This document shows positions 1 through 8,730 of a stretch of DNA of 64,000 bases, one piece after another. The notes beneath the pieces are model-generated. The model saw only the letters and a list, made by a program, of their open reading frames with translations, did not search any database and was not told where the DNA came from. The stretch's first letter is position 1. Every line of letters starts with the position of its first letter. The position numbers and the translations under genes were made by a program. This DNA comes from an uncultured Pseudomonadota bacterium (GTDB lineage Bacteria; Pseudomonadota; Alphaproteobacteria; RF32; CAG-239), in NCBI GenBank assembly GCA_902788365.1, contig CADAJN010000005.1, positions 70,475 to 134,474 on the forward strand, given 5' to 3'.

Positions 1-2
1 CC

Positions 3-737
3 ACGGTCACACCGGATAATACGACTCCGTCTACCGCAGCCAAAATTGCCGGCCAGCTTGGTTTTCGTGCCGGCGTTCCGGCGTTTGATATTTCGGCGGC
101 TTGCTCAGGCTTTGTTTATGCCCTTACCTTGGCCGATAATATGATTCGCTTAAAACAGGTTAAAACGGCCGTGATCGTCGGGGCCGAATGTCTGTCCCGC
201 ATTGTTGACTGGACTGATCGCAACACCTGCGTTTTGTTCGGTGATGGTGCCGGCGCTGTTGTTTTGCGTGCCACACAGCAAAAAGGCACTGCGGAAGATA
301 CCGGCATTTTAAGCACCTGCATTTATGCCGACGGCGCGCAATACGAACATCTAAAGACCACAGGCGGCGTATCGTCCACCCAAAATGCCGGCTTTGTCAG
401 CATGGACGGCAAAGAAGTGTTTAAGCACGCGGTTGTGTCGCTGTCTGAAGCGGCCGAAACCGCAATGAAAAATGCTCATGTCAGCAAAAATGATGTTGAT
501 TGGCTTATTCCGCATCAAGCCAACATTCGTATTATAGAGAGTGTCGGCGAGCGCTTGGAATTACCTTCTGAAAAAGTCATCGTTACGGTTGATCATCACG
601 GCAACACATCGGCGGCTTCCATTCCGTTGGCGCTGTCTGAAAATATGGAAAGCGGTCGTTTACACAAAGGCCAACTGGTGGTCTTAACCGCCATGGGCGC
701 CGGCTTCACTTGGGGCGGCGCAGTTGTGCGTTTATAA
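3..737 (+). CDS. fabH: 3-oxoacyl-[ACP] synthase III (FabH), 5'-truncated by window edge
   Basis: FabH condenses acetyl-CoA with malonyl-ACP to start type II fatty acid synthesis in the cytoplasm. Only the last 244 codons are present; the reading frame is open to base 3, so the gene begins before the window. The thiolase-fold active site is visible: the nucleophile Cys in AACSGF (codon 102-104), the His of IPHQANIRI near 513, and the Asn of HGNTSAASIP near 600. The C-terminal GAGFTWGGAVVRL matches the family end. It ends with TAA and faces hydF tail to tail. In many bacteria fabH follows plsX; that part is outside the window. Confidence 0.96.
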   Translation, partial: TVTPDNTTPSTAAKIAGQLGFRAGVPAFDISAACSGFVYALTLADNMIRLKQVKTAVIVGAECLSRIVDWTDRNTCVLFGDGAGAVVLRATQQKGTAEDTGILSTCIYADGAQYEHLKTTGGVSSTQNAGFVSMDGKEVFKHAVVSLSEAAETAMKNAHVSKNDVDWLIPHQANIRIIESVGERLELPSEKVIVTVDHHGNTSAASIPLALSENMESGRLHKGQLVVLTAMGAGFTWGGAVVRL

Positions 738-764
738 AATCCGTCATAAAATTATATCAAAAAA

Positions 765-813
765 AGTCCGCCAAGCCGCACCGCTCAGCGGACCTTATTT
801 TATCCGGCGGACT
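765..813. terminator. Possible bidirectional terminator between fabH and hydF
   Basis: AGTCCGCC (765-772) pairs with GGCGGACT (806-813); an alternative shorter pairing is GTCCGC/GCGGAC (766-771 with 788-793). A-rich sequence lies on the left and T-rich sequence on the right, so it could stop transcription from both convergent genes. The loop is long, so this is a moderate call. Confidence 0.5.
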
Positions 814-2032
814 AATTTTTGCTTTGTTTAGCCGCCAAATAAGCCTCATACACATCGCCAAACGGTTCCAAAACCCGCATCAAAACCCCTTTCAGTTCAG
901 AAATGCAAACTCCGTAATTGGTAATAGCCACACCGGCTGCCGCGCATTTTTGTATCCGTGACAACACTTCGCGCCGGTTAATTGTGCATCCGCCGCATTG
1001 AATGACCAACTTATATTGCGCCAAATCGGTAGCAAAATCACAGCCGCTGAAAACATCAATCTGCAAATCCTTTCCGGTTTTCTGTTTCAACCAACGCGGA
1101 ATTTTCACCCGTCCGATATCGTCTTCGGCGGCATGATGCGTGCACGCCTCGGCAATCAAAACCTTATCGCCGTCCTGCAACCGGTCAATCATGGCTGCCC
1201 CTTCCACCATTTTTTGTAAATTTCCTTTAAAACGCGCCATTAAAATAGAAAACGTCGTGCATTTAATCTCGGCCGGTGTTTGCGCCACCATAATATCCAC
1301 CACTTGCGAGTCGCAAATTGCCAGCGCCGGCGGAGTTTTAAAATTATTCAACACCGTGGCATAGTCATCTTCTTTCACCACCATAATATTTTGCGCGTGG
1401 TCCAAACAATCGCGAATAGCTTGCACTTGCGGCAAAATCAAGCGCCCTTTCGGTGCCTCATAATCAAGCGGAATCATCATAACGGCCGTGCTGTGCGGCG
1501 CCAATAAATCGCCCACCAACGGCTGCTCGTTCAAAAAATCATCGGGACAAATTTTAATCAGTGCGGCGGTCAGCTCGTTCAAAACCCGCTCACGCGATGC
1601 CGCATCGGTTGAATTTACGCAAATTCCGTCGGTGTGCATTACTGCAAATTTATCGGTCTGATTATAAATTTTGATATGCGGAATTTTCCGCTCTTGCAAC
1701 AGCGTCAAAATTTGCATTTCTTCAGGCCCTATTACATCCCCCCGACACACCAAAAGTGCCACATCGGCACAATCTAAAACGCGCGCGGTTTTTGCCATGC
1801 GCTTGTCGGCCAAATCGGTTGTATCGCCAAAACCGGCGGTATCAAGCCACAAAACCGGTCCGAGCGGCGGCAATTCCTGCGCTTTTTCCACCACATCGGT
1901 TGTTGTTCCCGCCATCTCTGAAACAATCGCTGTCTGCTGCCCCGTCACAAGGTTCAAAAAGCTTGATTTGCCGGCATTAACGCGCCCTAAAAGAGCAATA
2001 TGTAAGCGTAAAGATTTAGGCGTTTGTTGCAT
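812..2032 (-). CDS. hydF: [FeFe]-hydrogenase maturation GTPase HydF
   Basis: HydF is the scaffold/carrier that assembles and delivers the 2Fe subcluster of [FeFe]-hydrogenase. The 406-residue protein has an N-terminal GTPase with P-loop GRVNAGKSS (residues 16-24), DTAGF and NQTD motifs. The C-terminal cluster site is intact: Cys297-x-His299, then Cys346-Gly-Gly-Cys349, the spacing expected of the HydF [4Fe-4S] ligands. Its start has a good site (AGGAGG, 6 bases upstream) and lies inside the end of the upstream tatD-like gene, so the two are translationally coupled. HydE, HydG and the hydrogenase are not in the window. HydF is uncommon in Alphaproteobacteria and points to fermentative hydrogen metabolism. 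Confidence 0.93.
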   Translation of the reverse strand: MQQTPKSLRLHIALLGRVNAGKSSFLNLVTGQQTAIVSEMAGTTTDVVEKAQELPPLGPVLWLDTAGFGDTTDLADKRMAKTARVLDCADVALLVCRGDVIGPEEMQILTLLQERKIPHIKIYNQTDKFAVMHTDGICVNSTDAASRERVLNELTAALIKICPDDFLNEQPLVGDLLAPHSTAVMMIPLDYEAPKGRLILPQVQAIRDCLDHAQNIMVVKEDDYATVLNNFKTPPALAICDSQVVDIMVAQTPAEIKCTTFSILMARFKGNLQKMVEGAAMIDRLQDGDKVLIAEACTHHAAEDDIGRVKIPRWLKQKTGKDLQIDVFSGCDFATDLAQYKLVIQCGGCTINRREVLSRIQKCAAAGVAITNYGVCISELKGVLMRVLEPFGDVYEAYLAAKQSKN

Positions 2033-2774
2033 GATTTCCTCCTGAAAAATTAAGCCAGTTCAGATATAAAGTTTGTGCCAATTCCTCGCCGTCAACACCG
2101 CGTAATTGCGCGATTTTTTGCGCCAAATACGGCAAATTTTGCGGCATGGTTTCAACGTTTTTTTCTCCGGATTGATAAGGTCCGTCGGTTTCTAAAAGTA
2201 ATTGCGTCAAATCCACATTTTGCACCAATTCAGCTGCATTTTTCTTGCGTAAAATTGAAAAATTAAGACCGATAAAAAAGCCGTGCGCCTGAATTTGCCG
2301 CCCCCACTCCACCGAACCGGTCCACGAATGAAACACCGTGCGCGCCGGCAATCGGTCAAAATATTGCGCCATAATATCGTCTGCTTTCACGGCATGAATA
2401 ATCAGCGGACGACCATATTTTTGCGCCAGTGCCAATTGCAGTTCAAAGACCTCTGTTTGCGCCACCGTATCGGCATTTTTCAGTCGGTCAAAGCCGCATT
2501 CGCCCACCCATGCGCACGAATTTTCAATCAAATGCCGTTCCAAGTTTTCCGCCCAACCCGCCGGTGCCGCCGCCACATACCACGGATGCACACCATACGC
2601 CGGAATAACGGCCGACTCATCGCGCGCCAATGCTTCAATCTGCGCCCAATCACTCGGATGCGCCGACACATTTACAAAACACCGCACATTGAAATTTTGC
2701 GCATTTTGCACTATACTTTTAATATCTTTTGTTTTATAATCCTGCAAGTGTATGTGTGAATCAGCATAAAACAT
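2016..2774 (-). CDS. TatD-family metal-dependent hydrolase (DNase)
   Basis: TIM-barrel amidohydrolase of the TatD family, which acts as a metal-dependent 3'-5' exonuclease. Metal-binding residues are visible in order: SHIHL near the N-terminus, GECGFD, LIIHAVKADD, VFHSWTGS and ETDGPYQ. Length (252 residues) fits the family. I take the ATG at 2774 and not the TTG two codons upstream; AAGGAA lies about 9 bases before it. Its last codons overlap the start of hydF by 17 bases, suggesting one transcript, but a specific tie to hydrogenase maturation is not established. Confidence 0.9.
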   Translation of the reverse strand: MFYADSHIHLQDYKTKDIKSIVQNAQNFNVRCFVNVSAHPSDWAQIEALARDESAVIPAYGVHPWYVAAAPAGWAENLERHLIENSCAWVGECGFDRLKNADTVAQTEVFELQLALAQKYGRPLIIHAVKADDIMAQYFDRLPARTVFHSWTGSVEWGRQIQAHGFFIGLNFSILRKKNAAELVQNVDLTQLLLETDGPYQSGEKNVETMPQNLPYLAQKIAQLRGVDGEELAQTLYLNWLNFSGGNHATNA

Positions 2775-2810
2775 TTTCAATAATTCCTTATAGAGGAGAT
2801 AATAAACATT

Positions 2811-3923
2811 ATGAGCATTTTTACAAGAGCAAATTCAAAAATAATGACGCGACCGATTCTGGAAGTTAATTTGCAGCGCCTGTTGCATAACTACAAATTT
2901 TTATGCGACATCATCAAGCCGGCAACACCGTCGGCCGTTGTCAAAGATAACGCTTACGGCTTAGACGCGGCCGTCATCGCCAAAACACTGTATGAAGGCG
3001 CCGAATGCTATGATTTTTGGGTCGCACACGCGGTTGAAGCCGAAAAAATCGCCCCGTTTGTGCCGGGAGCGCACATTTATGTTTTGCAAGGCATTGGCGA
3101 AGACAGCTTGCCGCTGTTTGAACAATATCGCTTAATTCCGGTCATCAGCTCGCCGGAAATGCTCAGCTTTTGGAAAAAGCACAAAATAAAAGATATCAGA
3201 CCGGTCATACAAATAGAAACCGGACTGAATCGGTTGGGTTTTCGTGAAAATGATTTAAAAAAGCTCAGCGCCGCCGATTTAAAAATATTCGGTATGGTTA
3301 TGAGCCATTTGGCCTGTGCCGATGAAAAAGATCACTTTATGAATCAACACCAGCTTGAAACATTTAACCGTTTGCGGCAAAAATATTTTGCCGGTCTGCC
3401 GGCATCATTGTCGGCCTCGGACGGTGCTTTTTTAGGCGAAGAATTTTGTTGCAACATGGTGCGCCTCGGCGCAGCGATGTATGGCATAAATACGGCTCCG
3501 TATCGCCTGAACCAAATGGAAAACATCATCACCGTCAAGGCGCCGGTTTTGCAAGTAACCGATTTACCAAAGGGCGAATTTGTCGGCTATTCGGCCACTT
3601 ATCGCGCCGGCACGGATCGCAAAATCGCCATTGTATCCATCGGTTACGGCGACGGCCTGCCGCGCTCGCTGTCAAATGTCGGTAAAGTATTTTTCAAGCA
3701 AAAAGGCAAAATGGTTGAGGCACGCATTATCGGCCGTGTTTCCATGGATAATGTGATTTGCGATGTTTCCGATGTGGCAGAACTCAAAGTCGGCGATTGG
3801 GGCTATTTCATTTTTGACGATTACACGCTTGATGACGTGGCACGCGATGCCGGCACCATCAGCTACGAATTGCTGTCCAGAATCGGTAAAAATCCGCGTT
3901 TCCGCAAAGATTATATGCTATAA
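2811..3923 (+). CDS. alr: Alanine racemase
   Basis: PLP enzyme converting L-alanine to D-alanine for peptidoglycan. The PLP-lysine motif AVVKDNAYG places the Schiff-base lysine at residue 45. The barrel carries SHLACADE and GYGDGLPR segments typical of the family, and the C-terminal beta domain has GRVSMDN. Length 370 is normal. The start at 2811 has GAGGAG 10-12 bases upstream. A second ATG 11 codons in lacks a ribosome site. It diverges from tatD with only 36 bases between the start codons, so the promoters overlap. Confidence 0.95.
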   Translation: MSIFTRANSKIMTRPILEVNLQRLLHNYKFLCDIIKPATPSAVVKDNAYGLDAAVIAKTLYEGAECYDFWVAHAVEAEKIAPFVPGAHIYVLQGIGEDSLPLFEQYRLIPVISSPEMLSFWKKHKIKDIRPVIQIETGLNRLGFRENDLKKLSAADLKIFGMVMSHLACADEKDHFMNQHQLETFNRLRQKYFAGLPASLSASDGAFLGEEFCCNMVRLGAAMYGINTAPYRLNQMENIITVKAPVLQVTDLPKGEFVGYSATYRAGTDRKIAIVSIGYGDGLPRSLSNVGKVFFKQKGKMVEARIIGRVSMDNVICDVSDVAELKVGDWGYFIFDDYTLDDVARDAGTISYELLSRIGKNPRFRKDYML

Positions 3924-4002
3924 AATCGCGAACCGCCTGCATGCGCTGTGTAGCAACACTTCGGCGCGCCAGCGCCCTATAATGTCATTGCTCTTTCTTT
4001 TC

Positions 4003-4150
4003 CCTGTCATGCAGAGGAAGCCTTTTAAGGCTGACGAAGGCATCCCCGCACAAAGTGCGGCAAAAATAATGTCATCCTTCGCTCTTCTTTGACTATCATC
4101 TTCGCATTTTAAAAAAACGTCATCCTATGGCTTGACCATATAATCTCAGC
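4003..4150. repeat. Dispersed GTCAT-type intergenic repeat cluster
   Basis: The 255-base gap after alr holds GTCATGCAGAGGA, GACGAAGGCATCCCCGCAC and AAAGTGCGG segments plus further GTCATCCT copies. The same words recur at 12805, 18225 and 51120 (there partly inverted). Short palindromes such as CCGCAC/GTGCGG occur inside. No gene was seen here. Likely non-coding repeat units spread by an unknown mechanism. Confidence 0.75.
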
Positions 4151-4178
4151 CATTATTTAAATAATAAAGGAGAGTAAC

Positions 4179-4490
4179 ATGCTATTCATCAGACCAAAAA
4201 ACTTAAATGCCGATTCCATCATTTTAGACGTTCGTTCTCCGGAAGAATGCCGCATTGAAGAACTGAAATTGCCGCACTTCAAAAAAGAGCTGTCCGAGCT
4301 TAATCCGGCAGAATTTATGCTTGAAAATAACTTAAACGCCAACCAAACCGTCAATATATTATGCGCCTCCGGTGCTCGCGCCTCGCAAGCGGCCGAAAAA
4401 TTTGAAAAAGCCGGCTATACCAACGTTGCCGTCATCATTGGCGGCATGGTTGAAGCCGAATACGAAGGGCTGGAAATTATCCGCCACTAA
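4179..4490 (+). CDS. Single-domain rhodanese-like sulfurtransferase
   Basis: Cytoplasmic rhodanese domain of 103 residues. ILDVRSPEEC is the usual N-terminal motif, and the active loop CASGARAS supplies the persulfide-forming Cys62 in a CxxGxR setting. NVAVIIGGM closes the fold. Start has AAGGAGAG upstream. It could carry sulfane sulfur or be a general thiol-transfer protein; the substrate cannot be told from sequence. rnhB begins 69 bases downstream on the same strand and may be co-transcribed. Confidence 0.88.
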   Translation: MLFIRPKNLNADSIILDVRSPEECRIEELKLPHFKKELSELNPAEFMLENNLNANQTVNILCASGARASQAAEKFEKAGYTNVAVIIGGMVEAEYEGLEIIRH

Positions 4491-4559
4491 CGCCGAAGAC
4501 ACAAAAAACACTTGGCTTTTGTCGTGCAGTTATTTATACTGCGGCTAAAGGAGAACAAA

Positions 4560-5192
4560 ATGCCAAATTGGGAAATAGAAGACAACTTTAGCGGTATTGT
4601 TTGCGGCATAGACGAAGCCGGCCGTGGTCCGTGGGTAGGTTCGGTTGCTGCCGGCGCCGTAGCTTTTTTAACCCGTGACATTAACCCTGAATTATTGCAA
4701 AATTTAAACGATTCCAAAAAGCTGGCTGCAGCCAAACGCGAACGCTTATACAATTTGATTTTAGCCGAAGCCGATGCCGGCCGATTAATCTACGGCATTG
4801 GTTTGGCCTCTGCCGCCGAAATTGATCGCCTGAATATTTTGCAAGCTACATTTTTAGCCATGCACCGCGCCGCCGAAAAACTAACCGTAACTCCGGCGCA
4901 TGCACTGATTGACGGCAACCGTCTGCCGGCTGATTTTATATGCCCAACCAGCTGTTACATCGGCGGTGACGGATTGTCTTATTCTATTGCCGCCGCCAGC
5001 GTTATAGCCAAAGTTTATCGTGATCGCCTCATGCAAAAATTGGCCGAACAATACCCTTTTTACGGCTTTGAAAAAAACGCCGGTTACGGCACCAAAGATC
5101 ACATAGAAGGCATTCGTGCCCATGGTCTGACGCCACAGCATCGTCAAAGCTATAAACCGATTAAACAATATTTAGAAACCAAACAAATTTAG
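4560..5192 (+). CDS. rnhB: Ribonuclease HII
   Basis: RNase HII cuts RNA in RNA-DNA hybrids and removes single ribonucleotides from DNA. The acidic metal site is seen in CGIDEAGRGP (Asp18, Glu19) and in ALIDGN; IAAASVIAKVYRDR and GYGTKDH are also family motifs. I choose the ATG at 4560 with AAAGGAG just upstream, giving 210 residues; an in-frame ATG 48 bases earlier lacks a ribosome site and adds a non-homologous extension. Ordinary gene. Confidence 0.95.
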   Translation: MPNWEIEDNFSGIVCGIDEAGRGPWVGSVAAGAVAFLTRDINPELLQNLNDSKKLAAAKRERLYNLILAEADAGRLIYGIGLASAAEIDRLNILQATFLAMHRAAEKLTVTPAHALIDGNRLPADFICPTSCYIGGDGLSYSIAAASVIAKVYRDRLMQKLAEQYPFYGFEKNAGYGTKDHIEGIRAHGLTPQHRQSYKPIKQYLETKQI

Positions 5193-5272
5193 AACTTGCT
5201 TTTATCCGTTTTTCATATTATAGTTCGCATATCTTTGAATTATGCAGACAATTATTAACATTTTAAACATAT

Positions 5273-5443
5273 ATGCTTATGCGGAAAAAAAGTTTTTGGA
5301 GCTATCTTTTGCTGCCTTATTATTGCGTTCAACTGGCCGTAATCACCTGCAAATTGCACTTCTCAAAATCACATCATTGTAAAAAAGAAACGGACAATTA
5401 TGATGTTGATGATGTTGATGAAGATGAAGATGAAGAAGATTAA
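5273..5443 (+). CDS. Possible small protein: one hydrophobic segment plus acidic tail
   Basis: A 56-codon frame (or 54 from the ATG at 5279) encodes a basic start (RKK), a hydrophobic stretch with YLLLPYYCVQLAVITC, a short basic/His part, and an Asp/Glu-rich tail (YDVDDVDEDEDEED). There is no clear Shine-Dalgarno site. A strong terminator follows 50 bases later (5495-5530), and no other gene on this strand uses it except rnhB 300 bases upstream. I do not recognise a family. It might be a membrane-anchored micro-protein or chance. Confidence 0.4.
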   Translation: MLMRKKSFWSYLLLPYYCVQLAVITCKLHFSKSHHCKKETDNYDVDDVDEDEDEED

Positions 5444-5494
5444 CAGAAATACCGCCTGTTGACGAACAAAGTCTAATGCCCGCAATGCTTTAAG

Positions 5495-5530
5495 AAACCA
5501 TTTAAGAACAACATCTTAGATGGTTTTTTT
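5495..5530 (+). terminator. Rho-independent terminator
   Basis: 13-base stem AAACCATTTAAGA (5495-5507) with TCTTAGATGGTTT (5514-5526), loop of 6, followed by a run of T. It ends a plus-strand transcript coming from rnhB or the small ORF at 5273, just before the convergent gene at 5540. Confidence 0.85.
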
Positions 5531-5539
5531 ATTTTCAGA

Positions 5540-5905
5540 TTACCTTTTTTTGCAGATATTTTCAATTGCCGCCGCCACAATTTCCTGCCGCGCTGTGTTT
5601 TTGCATTTTTCCATGTAATTTTGCAAAATTGCCGCAATCGGCTCGGCGGTCTCTTTTTTGTTTTGCGCAATACGGGTTAAATAATATACAGCCGCCTCAA
5701 ACACCGTTTCTTTTTCTTCAAACAACTGCTTGGCAATTTCCACATACGGCACTTTATACGGCAAACCGATCTCACAAAAATCGGCCGCATGTTTTTTTTG
5801 CAATGCAATGGCTTCTTGTGGCGATATGTTGCGCTTTTTTTTAGTGTTGCGCGGCCGCAAAAACAAAAAATTCACCACATTTTGAATAAACGATTTGTCG
5901 CTCAT
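5540..5905 (-). CDS. Hypothetical cytoplasmic helical protein
   Basis: 121 residues, mostly helical by eye, no signal peptide or membrane segment. It begins MSDKSFIQN, has a basic patch (RPRNTKKKRN) and ends in a Cys-Lys-rich tail (ENICKKR). AAGGAG lies about 5 bases before the ATG, so translation is well supported. No family recognised; no functional context from neighbours, which are convergent (terminator at 5495) and divergent (6088). Confidence 0.75.
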   Translation of the reverse strand: MSDKSFIQNVVNFLFLRPRNTKKKRNISPQEAIALQKKHAADFCEIGLPYKVPYVEIAKQLFEEKETVFEAAVYYLTRIAQNKKETAEPIAAILQNYMEKCKNTARQEIVAAAIENICKKR

Positions 5906-5968
5906 ATTGTCTCCTTAGCCGATAATGTAACACATAATTTGCAAAAGTGAAGATTTTTTTACGTTTTA

Positions 5969-5999
5969 TTTTGCCATATCCGAATGTTTTATGGCAAAA
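5969..5999. promoter_or_regulatory. Perfect inverted repeat in a divergent promoter region
   Basis: TTTTGCCATA (5969-5978) and TATGGCAAAA (5990-5999) are perfect complements around an 11-base loop, lying between the divergent genes at 5905 and 6088. It could be an operator or a leader hairpin of the plus-strand gene; neither can be decided from sequence. Confidence 0.35.
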
Positions 6000-6087
6000 C
6001 CTGTGCAAAAGTTATTGTCGCTCTATACAAACACCAAAACCACGCCTAAAATGAACCTGTTTTAGAACTAAAATAAGGAGAACTTAT

Positions 6088-6546
6088 ATGAAAAAGATTT
6101 TAACGGCTGTAGTTTTGTGCGCCGGTTTAAGTTTAGCCACCTCGGCACACGCGGTAGACTCTACCGGCGGTTGCGGTTTAGGCTCTATGGCTTGGCGCGG
6201 CCAATCGGGTATTATTCCGCAATCTTTGGCCATTACCACCAACAATACCTTTGCCAATAACACTTTTGGTATTACTTCTGGCACATCGGGCTGTGATCCG
6301 AACGGCCGCATCACCGGCGGCACCGGTCGTATGGTGTTGGCGTTTTTGGAAGACAACATGGAACAATTTGCCATGGATGCGGCTTCCGGTAATGGCGAAA
6401 CCATTGAAACACTGGCCGGCATTATGAATGTTGACAGCAAAACGTTGGGCAAAGAAGTTCAACGCAATTTTGCTTACATTTTCCCGAATGATAACGTTGA
6501 AGCTCTTGATGTAACCATTCGCGTCATGCAAGTTGCTCACGCTTAA
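6088..6546 (+). CDS. DUF3015-family exported protein
   Basis: 152-residue protein with a signal peptide (MKKILTAVV, ending near ATSAHA). The mature part contains the DUF3015 hallmarks GGCGLGSMAW, NNTFGITSGTSGC and a C-terminal helix pair. The function of the family is unknown; it is periplasmic or outer-membrane associated by signal. Start has AAGGAG upstream and a terminator follows at 6561. The next gene, a DUF4105 protein, is a frequent neighbour of this family in proteobacteria as far as I recall, which supports a shared envelope role. Confidence 0.85.
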   Translation: MKKILTAVVLCAGLSLATSAHAVDSTGGCGLGSMAWRGQSGIIPQSLAITTNNTFANNTFGITSGTSGCDPNGRITGGTGRMVLAFLEDNMEQFAMDAASGNGETIETLAGIMNVDSKTLGKEVQRNFAYIFPNDNVEALDVTIRVMQVAHA

Positions 6547-6560
6547 TTCAGATATAACAG

Positions 6561-6593
6561 AAAATCGCCGGCTCTCAGTCGGCGATTTTTTTT
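6561..6593 (+). terminator. Rho-independent terminator after DUF3015 gene
   Basis: AAAATCGCCG (6561-6570) pairs fully with CGGCGATTTT (6580-6589) around a 9-base loop, with T-run after it. Confidence 0.9.
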
Positions 6594-6599
6594 ATTACA

Positions 6600-6665
6600 A
6601 TATTGTCATCCGCGTGCTGTTTTTTTAATATCGTCATCCTCGTGCTTGACACGAGGATCTCAGCC
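6600..6665. repeat. Dispersed GTCAT-type repeat
   Basis: Contains GTCATCCGCGTGCT and GTCATCCTCGTGCTTGACAC followed by GAGGATCTCAGCC; CCTCGTG and CACGAGG form a small hairpin. Same family as the copy at 8570. Confidence 0.7.
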
Positions 6666-6706
6666 ATATAAAATACCACTTAATTTTATTAAATAACAAC
6701 AAAACC

Positions 6707-8518
6707 ATGCGACGTTTAGGTATATACATTTTTTTCTTAGCTTTTTCGTTTGGCGCCCAAGCGGCCCCAACGGCAGATGATTTTGCCTATAGTGCACAGT
6801 GGCTCAAATTATTGCATTATCACGGTTCAAACGGCTCTTATCATGGTCTCATTGACAGTGCTGAATTTTATGTTTCGCCTGATGGCCGCAACAATCCCAA
6901 AGCCGAACTACAAGCCGAAATCAAAGCCTTTTCCACCGCCGACAACACACAAAAATGCGAATTTCCGGCGCGTTTTGAATGGCTCAAAAAGCAAGGCTTA
7001 ATATCCGGCGATTTAAAAAATTGCAAGGAATATCAACAGTTTATGAACGATATCCAGCCAAACGGTGTCACTTTGCTGTTTACCGATGCATATATGAATA
7101 ATCCGGCCTCCATGTTCGGGCATACCTTGGTGCGCATTGATACGGCCCGTAAAGGCACGCAAATGCTGGCTCACGGCTCAAATTTCGGTGTCACCTCGGG
7201 AGCAGATTCCGGTCTTGCTTTCATATTAAAAGGGCTTTTTGGCGGATATGACGGAAAATATTTTTTAAATCCTTATTGGACAGTCATAAACACCTATAAC
7301 AATATTGAAAACCGCGATATTTGGGAATATTCGCTTAATTTAAGCAAAGAAGAACAGCTTATGTTTGTCAATCATCTTTATGAAATGCAAAATAAGCGGA
7401 TTCAATATTTTTTCTTAACCAAAAATTGCTCTTATATGCTTTTGGAACTGATTGAAGCCGTGCGTCCCGAGCTGGATTTGACCTCCGGCTATAATGTTTG
7501 GGCCATTCCGCTTGATACCATAAAAACCGTCAAATCGGAGCCGAATTTGGTCGGCAATGTTCATTACCGTCCGGCACGTTATACCAAAATCATGGCACAA
7601 ATAAAAAATATGAGCAAACCGCAATATGAAGCCTTTTTAACCGCCATTAAAGACCATAATTATGAAATGCCGCAGCTGACCGAATCGGAACAGTCTGTTG
7701 TTTTAGAAACCGCTTATCAATATTATCAATACATATACATTGCCAAAGAAATGGAGCTCAAAGAATATCGTAAAAACAGCTTTGCCGTTTTGCGCAAACG
7801 AAGTGCCATGCCGCCTGTTGCGGAACACGAAATAGCCGGCGAAGATCCGAGCTTGGCTCACGATTCGGCGCAAATCGCCCTCAGTGCCGGCATAAACCGC
7901 CATCAAAGCTATGAACAAATTACCATTCGCCCGGCTTACACCGATTTAATGAACAACAATTTCGGTCTGATTAAAGGTGCCGGTGTTAAGGTGCTGGAAA
8001 GCAGTTGGCGCTATTATAATCAACGCCATAAATTGGTTTTGCAAAATTTTACCGGCCTGAATATACGTTCACTGGTGCCGTCCAATCGTGTTTTTACCCC
8101 CTATTCTTATACCACCGACATGTCCTTGCGGCGTGAATACAGTCCGCAAACACTTGATGAAGGCTATGTTGCCAATATCGGTTTTGGTCTGGGCCGAACT
8201 TACGCGCTTACCGATTCGCTCAGGATGTTCGGCATTTTGCAAGCCGGCGGTCAATATGGCGGTTTTCTGCCGCATAATCAGTGGGTTGGGCTCACACCGG
8301 AAATCGGTATTTTCAGCAACTTTGAGCGTTTTCGCCTGTTTGCCGCCGCCAGCTACCGTTTCACGCCATATAAATCGGCTGACCGCCTGATGTATCGCAC
8401 TGCTATCGCGTTTGACCTAACGCGTAACCTTGGGTTGGAATTATCTTATGAATCCGACTTTAACGCGAGCGGCCGTAATCGTGAACAATTCGCCACATCT
8501 GTGCGCTATGCGTTTTAA
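6707..8518 (+). CDS. DUF4105 (Lnb N-terminal-like) exported protein with beta-rich C-terminus
   Basis: 603 residues with a signal peptide cut near GAQAA. The central domain has the DUF4105 signature: DAYMNNPASMFGHTLVRID and, about 100 residues on, TKNCSYMLLELIEA, with conserved His and Cys that resemble a thiol-hydrolase arrangement. The C-terminal third alternates hydrophobic and polar residues and ends RYAF, an aromatic end typical of outer-membrane barrels. This suggests a periplasmic enzyme domain joined to a barrel; activity is unknown. It follows the DUF3015 gene after a terminator. No clear ribosome site precedes the ATG at 6707, but the signal peptide fits this start. Confidence 0.85.
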   Translation: MRRLGIYIFFLAFSFGAQAAPTADDFAYSAQWLKLLHYHGSNGSYHGLIDSAEFYVSPDGRNNPKAELQAEIKAFSTADNTQKCEFPARFEWLKKQGLISGDLKNCKEYQQFMNDIQPNGVTLLFTDAYMNNPASMFGHTLVRIDTARKGTQMLAHGSNFGVTSGADSGLAFILKGLFGGYDGKYFLNPYWTVINTYNNIENRDIWEYSLNLSKEEQLMFVNHLYEMQNKRIQYFFLTKNCSYMLLELIEAVRPELDLTSGYNVWAIPLDTIKTVKSEPNLVGNVHYRPARYTKIMAQIKNMSKPQYEAFLTAIKDHNYEMPQLTESEQSVVLETAYQYYQYIYIAKEMELKEYRKNSFAVLRKRSAMPPVAEHEIAGEDPSLAHDSAQIALSAGINRHQSYEQITIRPAYTDLMNNNFGLIKGAGVKVLESSWRYYNQRHKLVLQNFTGLNIRSLVPSNRVFTPYSYTTDMSLRREYSPQTLDEGYVANIGFGLGRTYALTDSLRMFGILQAGGQYGGFLPHNQWVGLTPEIGIFSNFERFRLFAAASYRFTPYKSADRLMYRTAIAFDLTRNLGLELSYESDFNASGRNREQFATSVRYAF

Positions 8519-8569
8519 GCGAAAAAAACTCCGCCGCTTTTTATACTGCCCCCTCGCACTTTCTTTTAA

Positions 8570-8656
8570 ACTGTCATCCTCCGACTTGATCGGAGGATCT
8601 CAGTCTTACCTGTCATGCCTCCGCGCTTTGCGCGGATTAGGCATCTTCAAATTTTG
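8570..8656. repeat. Dispersed GTCAT-type repeat
   Basis: GTCATCCTCCGACTTGATCG with GGAGGATCTCAG, then GTCATGCCTCCGCGCTTTGC with GCGGATTAGGCATCTTCAAA. Each half folds on itself. It lies between the DUF4105 gene and the promoter at 8672. Confidence 0.75.
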
Positions 8657-8671
8657 ACACTAAAAAACATA

Positions 8672-8700
8672 TTGACAAAAATCGCCAATTTGCCTATACT
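8672..8700 (+). promoter_or_regulatory. Sigma-70-type promoter of orphan gene 1
   Basis: TTGACA (8672-8677), 17 bases, TATACT (8695-8700). The base context TTGACAAA is shared with promoters at 22310, 26979, 32705 and 63467. Predicted start near 8707, leaving a leader of about 24 AT-rich bases without a ribosome site. Confidence 0.85.
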
Positions 8701-8730
8701 AACAGATAGTTTTTAATTATTATATAGCGT

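Noticed and set aside
5566..5844. Plus-strand ORF of 92 codons opposite the gene at 5540
   Set aside because: Antisense to a frame with a good ribosome site; its Pro/Phe/Cys-rich product looks like a mirror translation.
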